Source of the DNA: Caballeronia sp. dw_19 | GTDB taxonomy: Bacteria > Pseudomonadota > Gammaproteobacteria > Burkholderiales > Burkholderiaceae | DNA length: 64,000 nt | NCBI RefSeq assembly: GCF_018449515.1 | Contig: NZ_JAAVUQ010000013.1 | Span: 62,001 to 126,000 of the forward strand | Direction: 5' to 3' | Shown here: piece by piece, positions 27,720-36,575 of the stretch | Layout: each line of letters starts with the position of its first letter | How positions within the stretch are numbered: position 1 is the first letter of the stretch | Made by a program: the position numbers and the translations under genes | Notes under the pieces: generated by a model | Seen by the model: the letters and a program-made list of their open reading frames with translations, nothing else | The model's database searches: none | What the model was told of the DNA's origin: nothing

Positions 27720-29501
27720 TTAGTGGATCTCGGGTTCGTCGCGATGCGCGCCCGTCGTTGCGGCCACGGTCTCTGACGATGCAGCTACCGGCTCTTCCAG
27801 GAAATCGAAGTCGCAGCCCTTGTTCGCCTGCGTGACGTGAAGCTGATGCATCACGCCAAAACCGCGTTCGAACGGGCGCTTCGGGGCCTTCCACGACGCC
27901 TTGCGGGTGGCGAGTTCTTCATCGCTGACATCGAGATGCAGGCGTCGGTTCGGCACATCGAGTTCGATCATGTCGCCGTCCTTCACCAGCGCAAGCGGAC
28001 CACCAACGAACGATTCCGGCGCCACATGCAACACGCACGCGCCGTAGCTCGTGCCGCTCATGCGAGCGTCCGAGATCCGCACCATGTCTCTCACCCCCTG
28101 CTTCAGCAGCTTCTGCGGAATCGGCAACTGGCCCCACTCCGGCATGCCGGGCGCGCCCACCGGACCTGCGTGTTGCAGCACGATCACGGACTCGGCGGTG
28201 ATATCGAGTTCGTCACTGTCGATGCGCGCCGCCATATCCGCGTAATCCTTGAATACGACGGCCGGTCCGCGCGCCTTCAGCAGATGTTGCTCCATCGCGG
28301 CCGGCTTGATGACCGCGCCATCCGGTGCGAGATTGCCGGTCAGCACCGCGAGGCCATCGCGTTCCACCAGCGGATTGGCGCGCTTGCGGATCACGTCTTC
28401 GTCGAAGATCTCCGCGCCCGCGATGTTCTCGCCGAGCGTCGTCCCGCTCACCGTCATCTGCGTGCCGTCGATCAGGCCGCCCAGTTCCACGAGCAATGCG
28501 CGCAAACCGCCTGCGTAGAAGAAGTCTTCCATCAGGTATTTGCCGGCCGGGCGCAGGTTGGCGAGCACCGGCGTGATGCGCGCGAGTTCATCGAAGCGCG
28601 CGGTTGTCAGGTCGATACCCGCCCGGCGTGCCACCGCCACCAGATGCACGATCGCGTTCGTGGAACCGGACATGGCGAGCACGGTGGTGATGGCGTTATC
28701 GAAGGATTTCGCGCTCAGGATGTCCGACGGTTTCTGGTCGGTCCAGACCATCTCCACAATCCGCTGTCCGGTCAGCGATGCAAACTGCGCGTGGCGCGAA
28801 TCGACTGCGGGTATCGATGAAAAGCCGGGCAGAATCAGGCCGAGCGATTCAGTGGCCGTGGTCATGGTCGATGCGGTGCCCATGGTCATGCAGTGACCGG
28901 GCGAGCGCGCAATCCCGCTTTCGATGCCCTTCCACTCCTCTTCCGTGATCTTGCCCGCACGCAGTTCGGCCCAGTATTTCCACGTGTCCGAGCCGCTGCC
29001 GAGCGTGCGGCCGTTCCAGTTGCCGCGCAGCATCGGACCAGCCGGCAGAAAGATGGTGGGTAAATTCATGCTAATTGCGCCCATCAGCAGGCCGGGTGTG
29101 GTCTTGTCGCAGCCGCCCATGAGCACGCAGCCGTCGAACTGATATGACTTCAGCAACTCCTCGGTTTCCATCGCGAGGAAGTTTCGGTAGAGCATGGTGG
29201 TGGGCTTCTGGAACGGCTCGGCGAGCGTCATCACCGGCATCTCGACCGGGAAGCCGCCAGCCTGCCACACGCCGCGCTTGACCTCTTCAACGCGCTGCTT
29301 GAAGTGCGTATGGCACGAGTTGAGCTCGCTCCACGTGTTGACGATGGCAATCACCGGCTTGCCCATGTAATCGGATGGGTGATAGCCCATTTGCGCGGTG
29401 CGCGAACGATGTCCGAACGAGCGCAGGTCGTTCACGCCATACCAGCGGAAGCTGCGTAATTGCTCAGGGGTCTTGCGGGGGACCGTGGGGTTCGACGACA
29501 C
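27720..29501 (-). CDS. IlvD/Edd-family sugar-acid dehydratase (arabinonate-dehydratase-like)
   Basis: 593 residues. Iron-sulfur ligands typical of IlvD/Edd enzymes are present: NSCHTH, GGCDKTTPG and SPGHCMTMGTAST. The N-terminus RSFRWYGVNDLRSFGHRSR and the end QANKGCDFDFLE are those of pentonate/galactonate dehydratases such as L-arabinonate dehydratase rather than of branched-chain IlvD. It removes water from an aldonic acid to give a 2-keto-3-deoxy acid. The start is GTG at 29499-29501, with AAGGAG seven bases upstream; the open frame extends to 29540 through the operator. It is the first gene of the operon with RraA-like, MFS and LacI genes. Confidence 0.9.
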   Translation of the reverse strand: MSSNPTVPRKTPEQLRSFRWYGVNDLRSFGHRSRTAQMGYHPSDYMGKPVIAIVNTWSELNSCHTHFKQRVEEVKRGVWQAGGFPVEMPVMTLAEPFQKPTTMLYRNFLAMETEELLKSYQFDGCVLMGGCDKTTPGLLMGAISMNLPTIFLPAGPMLRGNWNGRTLGSGSDTWKYWAELRAGKITEEEWKGIESGIARSPGHCMTMGTASTMTTATESLGLILPGFSSIPAVDSRHAQFASLTGQRIVEMVWTDQKPSDILSAKSFDNAITTVLAMSGSTNAIVHLVAVARRAGIDLTTARFDELARITPVLANLRPAGKYLMEDFFYAGGLRALLVELGGLIDGTQMTVSGTTLGENIAGAEIFDEDVIRKRANPLVERDGLAVLTGNLAPDGAVIKPAAMEQHLLKARGPAVVFKDYADMAARIDSDELDITAESVIVLQHAGPVGAPGMPEWGQLPIPQKLLKQGVRDMVRISDARMSGTSYGACVLHVAPESFVGGPLALVKDGDMIELDVPNRRLHLDVSDEELATRKASWKAPKRPFERGFGVMHQLHVTQANKGCDFDFLEEPVAASSETVAATTGAHRDEPEIH

Positions 29502-29512
29502 GCTTATTCTCC

Positions 29513-29528
29513 TTGGTAGCGTTACCAA
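29513..29528. promoter_or_regulatory. LacI-type operator 1 (dehydratase operon)
   Basis: TTGGTAGCGTTACCAA is a 16-base palindrome with one mismatched pair and the central CG that LacI-family repressors prefer. It lies 11 bases before the GTG start, overlapping the leader. Confidence 0.7.
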
Positions 29529-29545
29529 ACGCTTTTGCATGAGCG

Positions 29546-29563
29546 AATGGTAGCGCTATCATT
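29546..29563. promoter_or_regulatory. LacI-type operator 2 (dehydratase operon)
   Basis: AATGGTAGCGCTATCATT is an 18-base palindrome with one mismatched pair. It shares the core GGTAGCG with operator 1, with centres 34 bases apart (about three helical turns), so two repressor dimers would sit on the same face of the DNA. Confidence 0.7.
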
Positions 29564-29691
29564 CAAGAACATCCGTAGGGGATTACACCAATAAGCGGAT
29601 AGTTCTTCGCAAATGAAATCTGGGCCGGTGCAAAGAAACCTGTCCTCGGCTTTTCGGGCAAATAATCTGGCCCGGAGAGATACCGGGCTCG

Positions 29692-29723
29692 AAAAAACGG
29701 TGCGACGTATGCTTCTTCGCACC
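29692..29723 (-). terminator. Rho-independent terminator after yejF
   Basis: On the minus strand a GGTGCG...CGCACC stem (29718-29723 with 29699-29704) is followed by a G and six T residues (29692-29697), 39 bases past the yejF stop. A second hairpin, GCCCGG/CCGGGC at 29670-29688, follows directly. Confidence 0.7.
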
Positions 29724-29762
29724 CTGTTTTAGCTTCCTTGATTCCTTCCGGTCCCAGGCGGC

Positions 29763-31364
29763 TCAGGTCACTGTCGAAGCCGCTAAAAGCGCCTGCGTAT
29801 AACCATGCGCAGGCGCTTGCAACACTTGCAGCGTGTCGCCGCTTTCCACTATTTCCCCTGACTTCATGACCACCACCCGATGAGCCATTGCGCGCATCAC
29901 GGCGAGATCGTGCGTAATGAATAAATAGCTCAGCGTGTACTTCTTTTGCAGCCGCGTGAGCAACGCGAGGACTTGCTGCTGGATCGATACATCGAGCGCG
30001 CTGGTGGGTTCGTCGAGGACCAGCAATTCCGGTTCGACCGCCAGCGCCCGTGCAATTGCAATCCGTTGACGCTGCCCGCCGGAGAATTCGTGCGGATAAC
30101 GCGGCATGACGTCGGCGGGCATGCCTACCTCTTCCAGCAACGCAGCCACGCGCTGCCGCCGCTCGGCGGGCGTCACTTCCGGACGATGCAAAGCGATCCC
30201 TTCGCCCACCACTTGTTCAATCGTCATTCGCGGCGAGAGCGAGCCGAACGGGTCCTGAAAGACAACTTGCAAGCGCTTCGATGCCATGCGCCGCGAGCTT
30301 GTGCTTTTCAGTGTGGAAAGCGGCTGCCCGTCGATATGAATAAACCCTTCGGCCGGCTGTTGCAAGCCGAGAATAGTGGCGGCGAGTGTCGATTTTCCGG
30401 AACCCGATTCGCCCACGATGCCAAGCGTTTCGCCGCGCTTTAACGTAATGTCGATATTTTTCAGCGCGCGAAACGACGACCGCGTGAACGTCGACTTCCA
30501 GCCCTTCGACGGCATCCGGTAATCGACCGCAAGCCCCTGCACTTCGAGCAGGCGTCGCGCATTCGATGCAACCGGCTCGACATCGCGCGCAGGCTCGCTA
30601 TCGAGCAAGCGTTGCGTATAAGGATGCTGCGGATTCGCGAACAGTTCAGCGGTCGAATTGGTTTCCACCAGCACGCCCTTCTCCATCACCGCCACGCGCT
30701 GCGCGAAGCGCTTCACGAGGTTCAAGTCGTGCGTGATCAGCAGTACCGCCATGCCTCTGTCCGCCGCTTCCTGCTCCTGCAACTCAATCAGCAAATCCAC
30801 AATTTGCTGCCGCACGGTGACGTCGAGCGCGGTCGTGGCTTCGTCGGCGAGCAGCAAACGCGGACGGCATGCAAGCGCCATGGCGATCATCGCGCGTTGC
30901 CGCTGGCCGCCGGAAAGCTGATGCGGAAAACTGTCGATACGTCGTTCCGGTTCGGGAATTCCGGTACGGCGCAAGAGCTCGATACCTCGCTCGCGCGCCG
31001 CGTTCGGCCGCATGCCCTCATGCAGCCGCAAGCTTTCGGCAATCTGCTTGCCGATGGTAAATAGCGGATTGAGCGCGGTCATCGGCTCCTGGAAGACCAT
31101 GGCGACGTCGCGGCCGCGAATGCCGCGCCATTGCTGCTCGCTTTTACGCAGCAGGTCGTCGCCGTCGAGCAGGATCCGGCCGCTCTGCCGTGCGTCTTCG
31201 ACCAGTCCGAGAATCGACAAAGCCGTCACGCTCTTGCCCGATCCGGACTCACCGACCAGTGCAACACGCTCACCGCGTGCAATAGAAAGATTCAAATCCT
31301 GGACGACGGTTTTATCGCCGAAGCGGATGGAGAGGTGGTCTAGTTGCAGTAGGGCCTGAGTCAC
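29763..31364 (-). CDS. yejF: Peptide ABC transporter, double ATPase (YejF-like)
   Basis: 533 residues with two fused ABC ATPase domains, each complete. The first has Walker A GESGSGKS, signature LSGGQRQR and Walker B LLLADEAT. The second has GESGSGKS, FSGGQRQR and LLVLDEPTSALD. Each carries the oligopeptide-specific C-terminal segment (HPYTQRLLDSEP; HGYTQALLAAS). Duplicated ATPases of this kind energise YejABEF-type peptide importers. The start is GTG at 31362-31364, overlapping the yejE stop (GTGA); the longer frame to 31664 is not coding. It is the last gene of the exbB-exbD-tonB-yejABEF run. Confidence 0.92.
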   Translation of the reverse strand: MTQALLQLDHLSIRFGDKTVVQDLNLSIARGERVALVGESGSGKSVTALSILGLVEDARQSGRILLDGDDLLRKSEQQWRGIRGRDVAMVFQEPMTALNPLFTIGKQIAESLRLHEGMRPNAARERGIELLRRTGIPEPERRIDSFPHQLSGGQRQRAMIAMALACRPRLLLADEATTALDVTVRQQIVDLLIELQEQEAADRGMAVLLITHDLNLVKRFAQRVAVMEKGVLVETNSTAELFANPQHPYTQRLLDSEPARDVEPVASNARRLLEVQGLAVDYRMPSKGWKSTFTRSSFRALKNIDITLKRGETLGIVGESGSGKSTLAATILGLQQPAEGFIHIDGQPLSTLKSTSSRRMASKRLQVVFQDPFGSLSPRMTIEQVVGEGIALHRPEVTPAERRQRVAALLEEVGMPADVMPRYPHEFSGGQRQRIAIARALAVEPELLVLDEPTSALDVSIQQQVLALLTRLQKKYTLSYLFITHDLAVMRAMAHRVVVMKSGEIVESGDTLQVLQAPAHGYTQALLAASTVT

Positions 31365-32488
31365 TTTTGCGCGCCTCCGAATGCAGAACCGCGCTTGCGG
31401 GTATCGAGCGCATTGCGTAACGCATCGCCCATGAAGGTCAGCAATAACAACGTCACCACGAGCGTCCCGAACGCCGCGCCGGATATCCACCACGCGTCCA
31501 GATTGTTCTTGCCCTGTGCAAGCAGTTCGCCCAGGCTCGGCGTGGGCGCGGGCACACCCAGCCCCAGAAAATCGAGGCTGGTCAGCGCAAGAATGGCCGC
31601 GCTCATGCGAAACGGCAGGAAGGTGATCACCGGCGTAAGACTGTTCGGCAACACGTGACGCCACATGATCTGCGCATTCGACAAACCCATTGTGCGAGCC
31701 GCCTTCACATAATCGAGCGACCGGTTACGCAGGAATTCGGCGCGTACGTAGTCCGACAGCGTGAGCCATCCGAACATTGAAAGGAGGATAAATAACAGCC
31801 AGAGCGTAGGTTCGAATATCGAGGCGAAAATGATCAGCAAATAAAGATCCGGCATGGAGCTCCATATTTCGATCAGCCGCTGCCCGATCAGATCGGTCCG
31901 TCCGCCGTAGAAACCCTGCACTGCGCCCGTCAGGACGCCCAGCAAGACGCCCGAGACGGTGAGTGCGAGCGCCATGAGCACAGAGAGCCGGAAGCCGTAC
32001 AGCAAGCGCGAAAGGACGTCGCGGCCGAATTGATCGGTGCCTAGCCAGTTCGCCGCTGAAGGCCTCGCCGGATTCGGAGAATTGGCGAAATAATCGACCG
32101 TGTCGTAGTGAAAACGGACCGGTGGAAAGATTGCGAAATTGCCGTTCGATTCAAGGCGCTCGCGTATGTAGGGATCGAGATAGTTTGCGCGCGCGGGAAA
32201 ATCTCCGCCGAAGGTCTTCTCCGAATAGTTCTTGAAAATGGGAAAATAATATTGACCCTCGTACTGGATCACGAGGGGCTTGTCGTTCGCAATCACCTCG
32301 CCGAGCAAGCTGATCAGGAACAGGGACGCGAACAGGATCGTGCTCCAGTAGCCCAGGCGTTGAGCCTTGAAGCGCAACCATATGCGCTTGCCGGGGGAAA
32401 TCGACGGCGGCTGGGCTTGCGAGGCGAGCCCGCCGGCTGTCTCAGCGGTCCAGGCGGTCGAACTGGATACGGGGGTCGACGAGGACAT
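31361..32488 (-). CDS. yejE: Peptide ABC transporter permease (YejE-like)
   Basis: 375 residues. A cytoplasmic N-terminus and one membrane helix (YWSTILFASLFLISLLGEVI) are followed by a large periplasmic insert that includes YYFPIFKNYSEKTFGG, a feature of YejE. The permease core follows with LGTDQFGRDVLSRLLYGFR and the coupling motif EFLRNRSLDYVKAARTMG...HVLPN. It pairs with YejB to form the inner-membrane channel. Its start overlaps the end of yejB by 47 bases. Confidence 0.92.
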   Translation of the reverse strand: MSSSTPVSSSTAWTAETAGGLASQAQPPSISPGKRIWLRFKAQRLGYWSTILFASLFLISLLGEVIANDKPLVIQYEGQYYFPIFKNYSEKTFGGDFPARANYLDPYIRERLESNGNFAIFPPVRFHYDTVDYFANSPNPARPSAANWLGTDQFGRDVLSRLLYGFRLSVLMALALTVSGVLLGVLTGAVQGFYGGRTDLIGQRLIEIWSSMPDLYLLIIFASIFEPTLWLLFILLSMFGWLTLSDYVRAEFLRNRSLDYVKAARTMGLSNAQIMWRHVLPNSLTPVITFLPFRMSAAILALTSLDFLGLGVPAPTPSLGELLAQGKNNLDAWWISGAAFGTLVVTLLLLTFMGDALRNALDTRKRGSAFGGAQK

Positions 32489-33491
32489 AGCAGACGTCCG
32501 TAATTAGCTTGGTCACGAGACCAATCAGGGTGAATAAATAGAGCGAACCCAGCACGACGGGGTAGTCGCGGCGGATCACCGAGTCGTAGGAAAGCTGGCC
32601 CATGCCGTCGAGCGAGAACAGCGTCTCGATCAGCAGATTGCCGTTCAGGAACGCGCCGATAAACGCAGCGGGCAAGCCAGTCAGCAGCGGGATCATTGCG
32701 TTGCGCAGCACGTGTTTCCACAGTACGTCGCGTTGCGGCGCGCCTTTTGCGCGCGCGGTCAGCACGTACTGCCGGCTGATTTCCTCAAGGAACGTGTTCT
32801 TCGTGAGGAAGGTGACGATCGCAAAATGGCCGACCACGGCCGCCGTGACCGGCATCGCGATATGCCACAAGTAGTCGAGTACCTTGCCCGCGATACTGAG
32901 TTGGTCGAAGTCATCGGAGGTGAGGCCGCGCATGGGAAAGACTTGCCACAAGGTGCCTCCGCCAAACAACATCAGCAGCAGCACGCCGAGCACGAAACCG
33001 GGTATGGCGTAGCCGGTCAGCACCAGAATGGTCGTGACGGTATCGAAGCGTGAACCGTTGCGCACGGCCTTCGAGATCCCCAGCGGCACTGCAATGAGGT
33101 AGGTCAGCAGCACGGTCCAGAGGCCGAGCGTGATGGACACCGGCAGCTTCGACCGGATCACGTCCCATACGCTTTGATGCTGGTAATAAGACTGCCCCAG
33201 GTTGAAGCTCGCATAGTTTCTCAGCATGAGGAAATAGCGGACTAGCGGCGGTTTATCAAAGCCGAACTCTTTCTTCAATTGCTCGACTTGCTGCGGGTCT
33301 ACGCCCTGGCTGCCGTGATACCCACCCCCTCCGCCGGCTTCGCCGCCTTGATTTCCGCCGTGGCGCATTTGCACCATCACCTGTTCAACCGGTCCGCCCG
33401 GCACGAACTGCGTGACAACAAACGTAAGCGTGAGCACGCCGATCAGCGTGGGGATCATCAACAATAAACGTCTGAGAATATAGGTTGTCAT
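32442..33491 (-). CDS. yejB: Peptide ABC transporter permease (YejB-like)
   Basis: 349 residues of the DppB/OppB type. The N-terminal helix is YILRRLLLMIPTLIGVLTLT, followed by FVPGGPVEQ, and the coupling loop reads YVLTARAKGAPQRDVLWKHV. A glycine-rich insert near 44-60 (GGNQGGEAGGGGGYHG) is unusual and probably a flexible periplasmic loop. About six membrane helices are present. The gene overlaps both neighbours (yejA end, yejE start), so translation is coupled. Confidence 0.92.
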   Translation of the reverse strand: MTTYILRRLLLMIPTLIGVLTLTFVVTQFVPGGPVEQVMVQMRHGGNQGGEAGGGGGYHGSQGVDPQQVEQLKKEFGFDKPPLVRYFLMLRNYASFNLGQSYYQHQSVWDVIRSKLPVSITLGLWTVLLTYLIAVPLGISKAVRNGSRFDTVTTILVLTGYAIPGFVLGVLLLMLFGGGTLWQVFPMRGLTSDDFDQLSIAGKVLDYLWHIAMPVTAAVVGHFAIVTFLTKNTFLEEISRQYVLTARAKGAPQRDVLWKHVLRNAMIPLLTGLPAAFIGAFLNGNLLIETLFSLDGMGQLSYDSVIRRDYPVVLGSLYLFTLIGLVTKLITDVCYVLVDPRIQFDRLDR

Positions 33492-35335
33492 GGTGCTTGG
33501 GTCGATGTGAACTGAGCAGAGTTTGGCTTCACGAACCAGTAACTGATCAACCAGTCCTCGGTACCGTACGAGCGCGGAATGACCTCCGGATGTCCCATGC
33601 GCGACCGGTAGCCGACACGCGAATTTGGCGCGTAATACTCCGGCACGAGGTAGTAATCGTTGATCATTACCCGGTCAAGTGCGCGGGTTGCCGTTTCGAG
33701 TTCGCCCAGCGTTTGAGCCTTGAGCGCCGCATCGATCATGGCGTCGACGGCTTTCGACTTCGCACCGGGATAATTCTCCGAGCCGGTCTCCGATGCCGCT
33801 GCACTGCCAAAACGCCGCGTCAGTTCATTGCCGGGAATCGTGACCGGATCATATATATGGGTGATCATGTCGTAGTCGAACGTGCTCACGCGCTTTTCAA
33901 AGAGCGCGCTGTCGAGTTCCCGCATGCGCGCCTGAATGCCGAGCGTTTGCAACTGCCGCACGTACGGCATGATGATCCCGTCCATGCCCGGCTGGTTGTC
34001 GATAATTTCTATGGTCATGGGCGTGCCCGCTGCATTGCGCAACGCCCCGTCGCGATAATGCCAACCTGCCTTATTCAGCAACGCTTGAGCTGCGCGCAAA
34101 TTGCCGCGCAGCGAGTTCGGCGGCAACGTGTTGGGTGGCTGGATCATTGGACCGAATACAGCGGGCGGGAGGCTCGATCTATACGGTTCGAGAAGCGCGA
34201 GTTGCTTCGCGTCGGGCAGACCGGTCGCGCCAAAAGGACTGTCCTGGAAATAGCTGCCCGTACGACGGTATTGATTGTAGAAGTAGAGGCGGTTCAGCCA
34301 GTCGTAATCGAACGCCATGGTCAGCGCCTGACGCACGCGACGGTCCGCGAACTGCGGCTTGCGCATGTTGAAAATCAGGCCTTGCATTCGCGCCGGACCA
34401 TTCGGAAAAGCTTCTTTCCTGAGCGTCCCGTTATTGAAATTCTTGCCGACATATTTGCGCGCCCACGAGGACGACGAATACTCCACGCGCATATCCACGC
34501 GGCCCGCCTTGAAGTCTTCGCGAGACGAATACGCGTCTGCGAACAAGCGAAACGTAATGCGCTTGAAACGATACATGCCGCGCCGCGAAGGCAGGTCCGC
34601 CGCCCAATAATCCGGATTGCGCGTGTAGGTAATCTGCTTGTCGTTCTTGCGCTGTTCGATCAGATACGGGCCGCTGGCGATCGGCGGCACGTTCGCAATC
34701 TGATCGAACGGCGGGCGCGTGCCGTCCGCTTTCATGCCCCACTTCGGCGAGAAAACGGGCAGGTCGCCCGCGATCAACGGGGCATCGCGGCGCGCTTCCT
34801 TGAAGTCGAAGCGCACGCTCAGTTTATCAACCACGGTAGCGCTCGAAATATTTGCGAACTGCGAGTTGAAGATTGGCGAAACCTTCGGGCTTAGCAGCGT
34901 GTCCAGCGAATACTTGACGTCAGCGGCGGTAATCGGATCGCCGTTGGAAAAGCGCGCGCCGGGATTGATATGGAACGTCGCGGACTTGCCATCGGCGGCC
35001 ACTTCAACGTCGTCGGCAATCAATGCATATTGCGAGGCCAGCTCGTCCCAGCTCCGCTGCATCAGCGTGTCGAACATCAGGTTCTTCAGGTCGGGCGCAG
35101 GGGCGCCGCGGATGAGAAACGGGTTCATCGAATCGTAGCTTTGCGCTGCATCGTAGTTCTGAAAAATCATGTCCCCGTCATTCGGCGCACCGGGATCGGC
35201 ATAGTCGAAATGCGTGAAATTCTCCGGGTATTTAGGCGCGTCGTACTGCGCGATCGATGCCTTTCCGAACGCCGGACTCGCGAGCACAAGTCCGGCCAGC
35301 AACATCAAACGGAACAGCGGTCCTGCGTCAGTCAT
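33488..35335 (-). CDS. yejA: Periplasmic peptide-binding protein (YejA-like)
   Basis: 615 residues of the dipeptide/oligopeptide-binding class (SBP_bac_5). It has a signal peptide (about 1-24, LASPAFGKA), an early FTHFDYADPGAPNDGDM segment typical of YejA, TFHINPGARFSNGDPITAAD and GLIFNMRKPQFADRRVRQAL. It binds peptides after they cross the outer membrane. The ATG at 35333-35335 lies inside the last codons of tonB (8-base overlap). The tonB-yejA overlap ties the TonB complex to peptide uptake in one transcript. Confidence 0.9.
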   Translation of the reverse strand: MTDAGPLFRLMLLAGLVLASPAFGKASIAQYDAPKYPENFTHFDYADPGAPNDGDMIFQNYDAAQSYDSMNPFLIRGAPAPDLKNLMFDTLMQRSWDELASQYALIADDVEVAADGKSATFHINPGARFSNGDPITAADVKYSLDTLLSPKVSPIFNSQFANISSATVVDKLSVRFDFKEARRDAPLIAGDLPVFSPKWGMKADGTRPPFDQIANVPPIASGPYLIEQRKNDKQITYTRNPDYWAADLPSRRGMYRFKRITFRLFADAYSSREDFKAGRVDMRVEYSSSSWARKYVGKNFNNGTLRKEAFPNGPARMQGLIFNMRKPQFADRRVRQALTMAFDYDWLNRLYFYNQYRRTGSYFQDSPFGATGLPDAKQLALLEPYRSSLPPAVFGPMIQPPNTLPPNSLRGNLRAAQALLNKAGWHYRDGALRNAAGTPMTIEIIDNQPGMDGIIMPYVRQLQTLGIQARMRELDSALFEKRVSTFDYDMITHIYDPVTIPGNELTRRFGSAAASETGSENYPGAKSKAVDAMIDAALKAQTLGELETATRALDRVMINDYYLVPEYYAPNSRVGYRSRMGHPEVIPRSYGTEDWLISYWFVKPNSAQFTSTQAP

Positions 35336-36101
35336 CGTCGCTCGCTTGGGTCTTGAACGAGAACTCCACTTCACCCACGTAGGGCTGCGGGTTTTTCTCA
35401 CATTTATATTGTTTTCCCGCGGTCATGACCGCTTCGTTGAAAACAGTCGTAGGCGGTGTCACGCGAACGATCTGCACGCCGCTCACCTGGCCATCGGTTC
35501 CTATGGATAGGCGCGCGATCACGCTGGCCGAAATACCCTGCTCCAGCGCCCGACGCGGAATCTGTGGCTGCACCGACTGGCAATGGCCCCGGCCATCGAC
35601 TACGCCATGCAAGCCGGGAGCCGGCGCGGGCGCAGCACCGGTTGCAGCAGTCGGTGTGGATGGCGTGGCGTTCGCCGGTCCGGTCGCCAATGCGGGCGCA
35701 TTCGCTGACGGATCGGCCGCTGCGGGAATCTCGGCTTCCTTCGGCGTCGCTGCAGGCTTCGCGGGCGGTGGCTTGGGCACAGGCTGCGGCCTGGGCGTGG
35801 GCTGCGGCTTCTCGACAGGTTTCGGCGCGGGCGGCGGTTCGATCTTCTTAACCTCGGGCGGCGGCGGTGGCGGTGGTGGCGGCGGAGCCATGCGCACGCG
35901 CATCTCCTTCGGCGGCGGCGGCGCGTCGGGTGTGAAGTTCACGTGCGAGATGCCCGCGATCATCAGCAACTCGACGACGAGCGCCGCGCCGACGGCCAGC
36001 TTCATCGGAATGTGATGCTCGCGCGCGACGCTCTTCGACGCCCACAGCGCTCCGCTCAACGGCTCGCGCGGCGTGTTTATCAGGTGGACTGGCGCGTTCA
36101 T
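35328..36101 (-). CDS. tonB: TonB-family energy transducer
   Basis: 257 residues. A single membrane helix (about 34-54, LAVGAALVVELLMIAGI) is followed by a very proline-rich periplasmic stretch (about 60-125, with ten consecutive prolines near residue 74 and repeated KP/EP units) and a C-terminal TonB domain with GISASVIARLSIGTDGQVSG and VGEVEFSFK. It passes proton-motive energy from ExbBD to outer-membrane receptors. Its start overlaps the exbD stop (ATGA). The TonB-dependent receptor read divergently is its likely partner. Confidence 0.92.
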   Translation of the reverse strand: MNAPVHLINTPREPLSGALWASKSVAREHHIPMKLAVGAALVVELLMIAGISHVNFTPDAPPPPKEMRVRMAPPPPPPPPPPEVKKIEPPPAPKPVEKPQPTPRPQPVPKPPPAKPAATPKEAEIPAAADPSANAPALATGPANATPSTPTAATGAAPAPAPGLHGVVDGRGHCQSVQPQIPRRALEQGISASVIARLSIGTDGQVSGVQIVRVTPPTTVFNEAVMTAGKQYKCEKNPQPYVGEVEFSFKTQASDDD

Positions 36102-36520
36102 GCTGCTGGATTCGTCGCCAGTGCCACAGAGCTGATGCCGGCTGCGCGCACCAGGTCCATGACATGAATGATGTTCTTGTAGCTCGTGCCTTCATCGCCG
36201 GAAATTGCCACATCGACCTTCGTGGAGTCGCCCAGCAAGCCCTTCAAATGCGCCGTGAGTTCGTCCTCGGTGACCTGCCTGGCGTCGAGGTAAAGCTCGT
36301 CCGTCTTGGTGATGCCGATCGTGACCTTGATGGTCTGCTGCAACTGCTCGGCGGTGCTCGATTGCGGCAAGTCCAGCTTGATGCCCGCGCCCTGAATCAT
36401 CTTGAGCGTGGCGAGCATGAAGAAAACCAGCAGGAACATCATGATGTCGATCATCGGAATGATCTCGATGCGTGCCTTCTCTTCCGCGCCCAGGTAATGA
36501 CTGCGGTGATTTCTACTCAT
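36098..36520 (-). CDS. exbD: ExbD-family proton-channel protein
   Basis: 140 residues with the ExbD/TolR layout: a short basic N-terminus, one membrane helix containing the essential Asp (EIIPMIDIMMFLLVFFMLAT) and a periplasmic domain (residues about 50-135). It forms the ion channel with ExbB that powers TonB. It lies 55 bases after exbB and its stop overlaps the tonB start. Confidence 0.92.
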   Translation of the reverse strand: MSRNHRSHYLGAEEKARIEIIPMIDIMMFLLVFFMLATLKMIQGAGIKLDLPQSSTAEQLQQTIKVTIGITKTDELYLDARQVTEDELTAHLKGLLGDSTKVDVAISGDEGTSYKNIIHVMDLVRAAGISSVALATNPAA

Positions 36521-36575
36521 CTCAAACCTCTTCTAATTCGATACAGCGGCACACAGCCGGCAGCGCAGGCAACGC

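Noticed and set aside
33485..34894. A 469-codon plus-strand frame opposite yejA
   Set aside because: yejA on the other strand has a signal peptide, family motifs and operon context; this frame has none.
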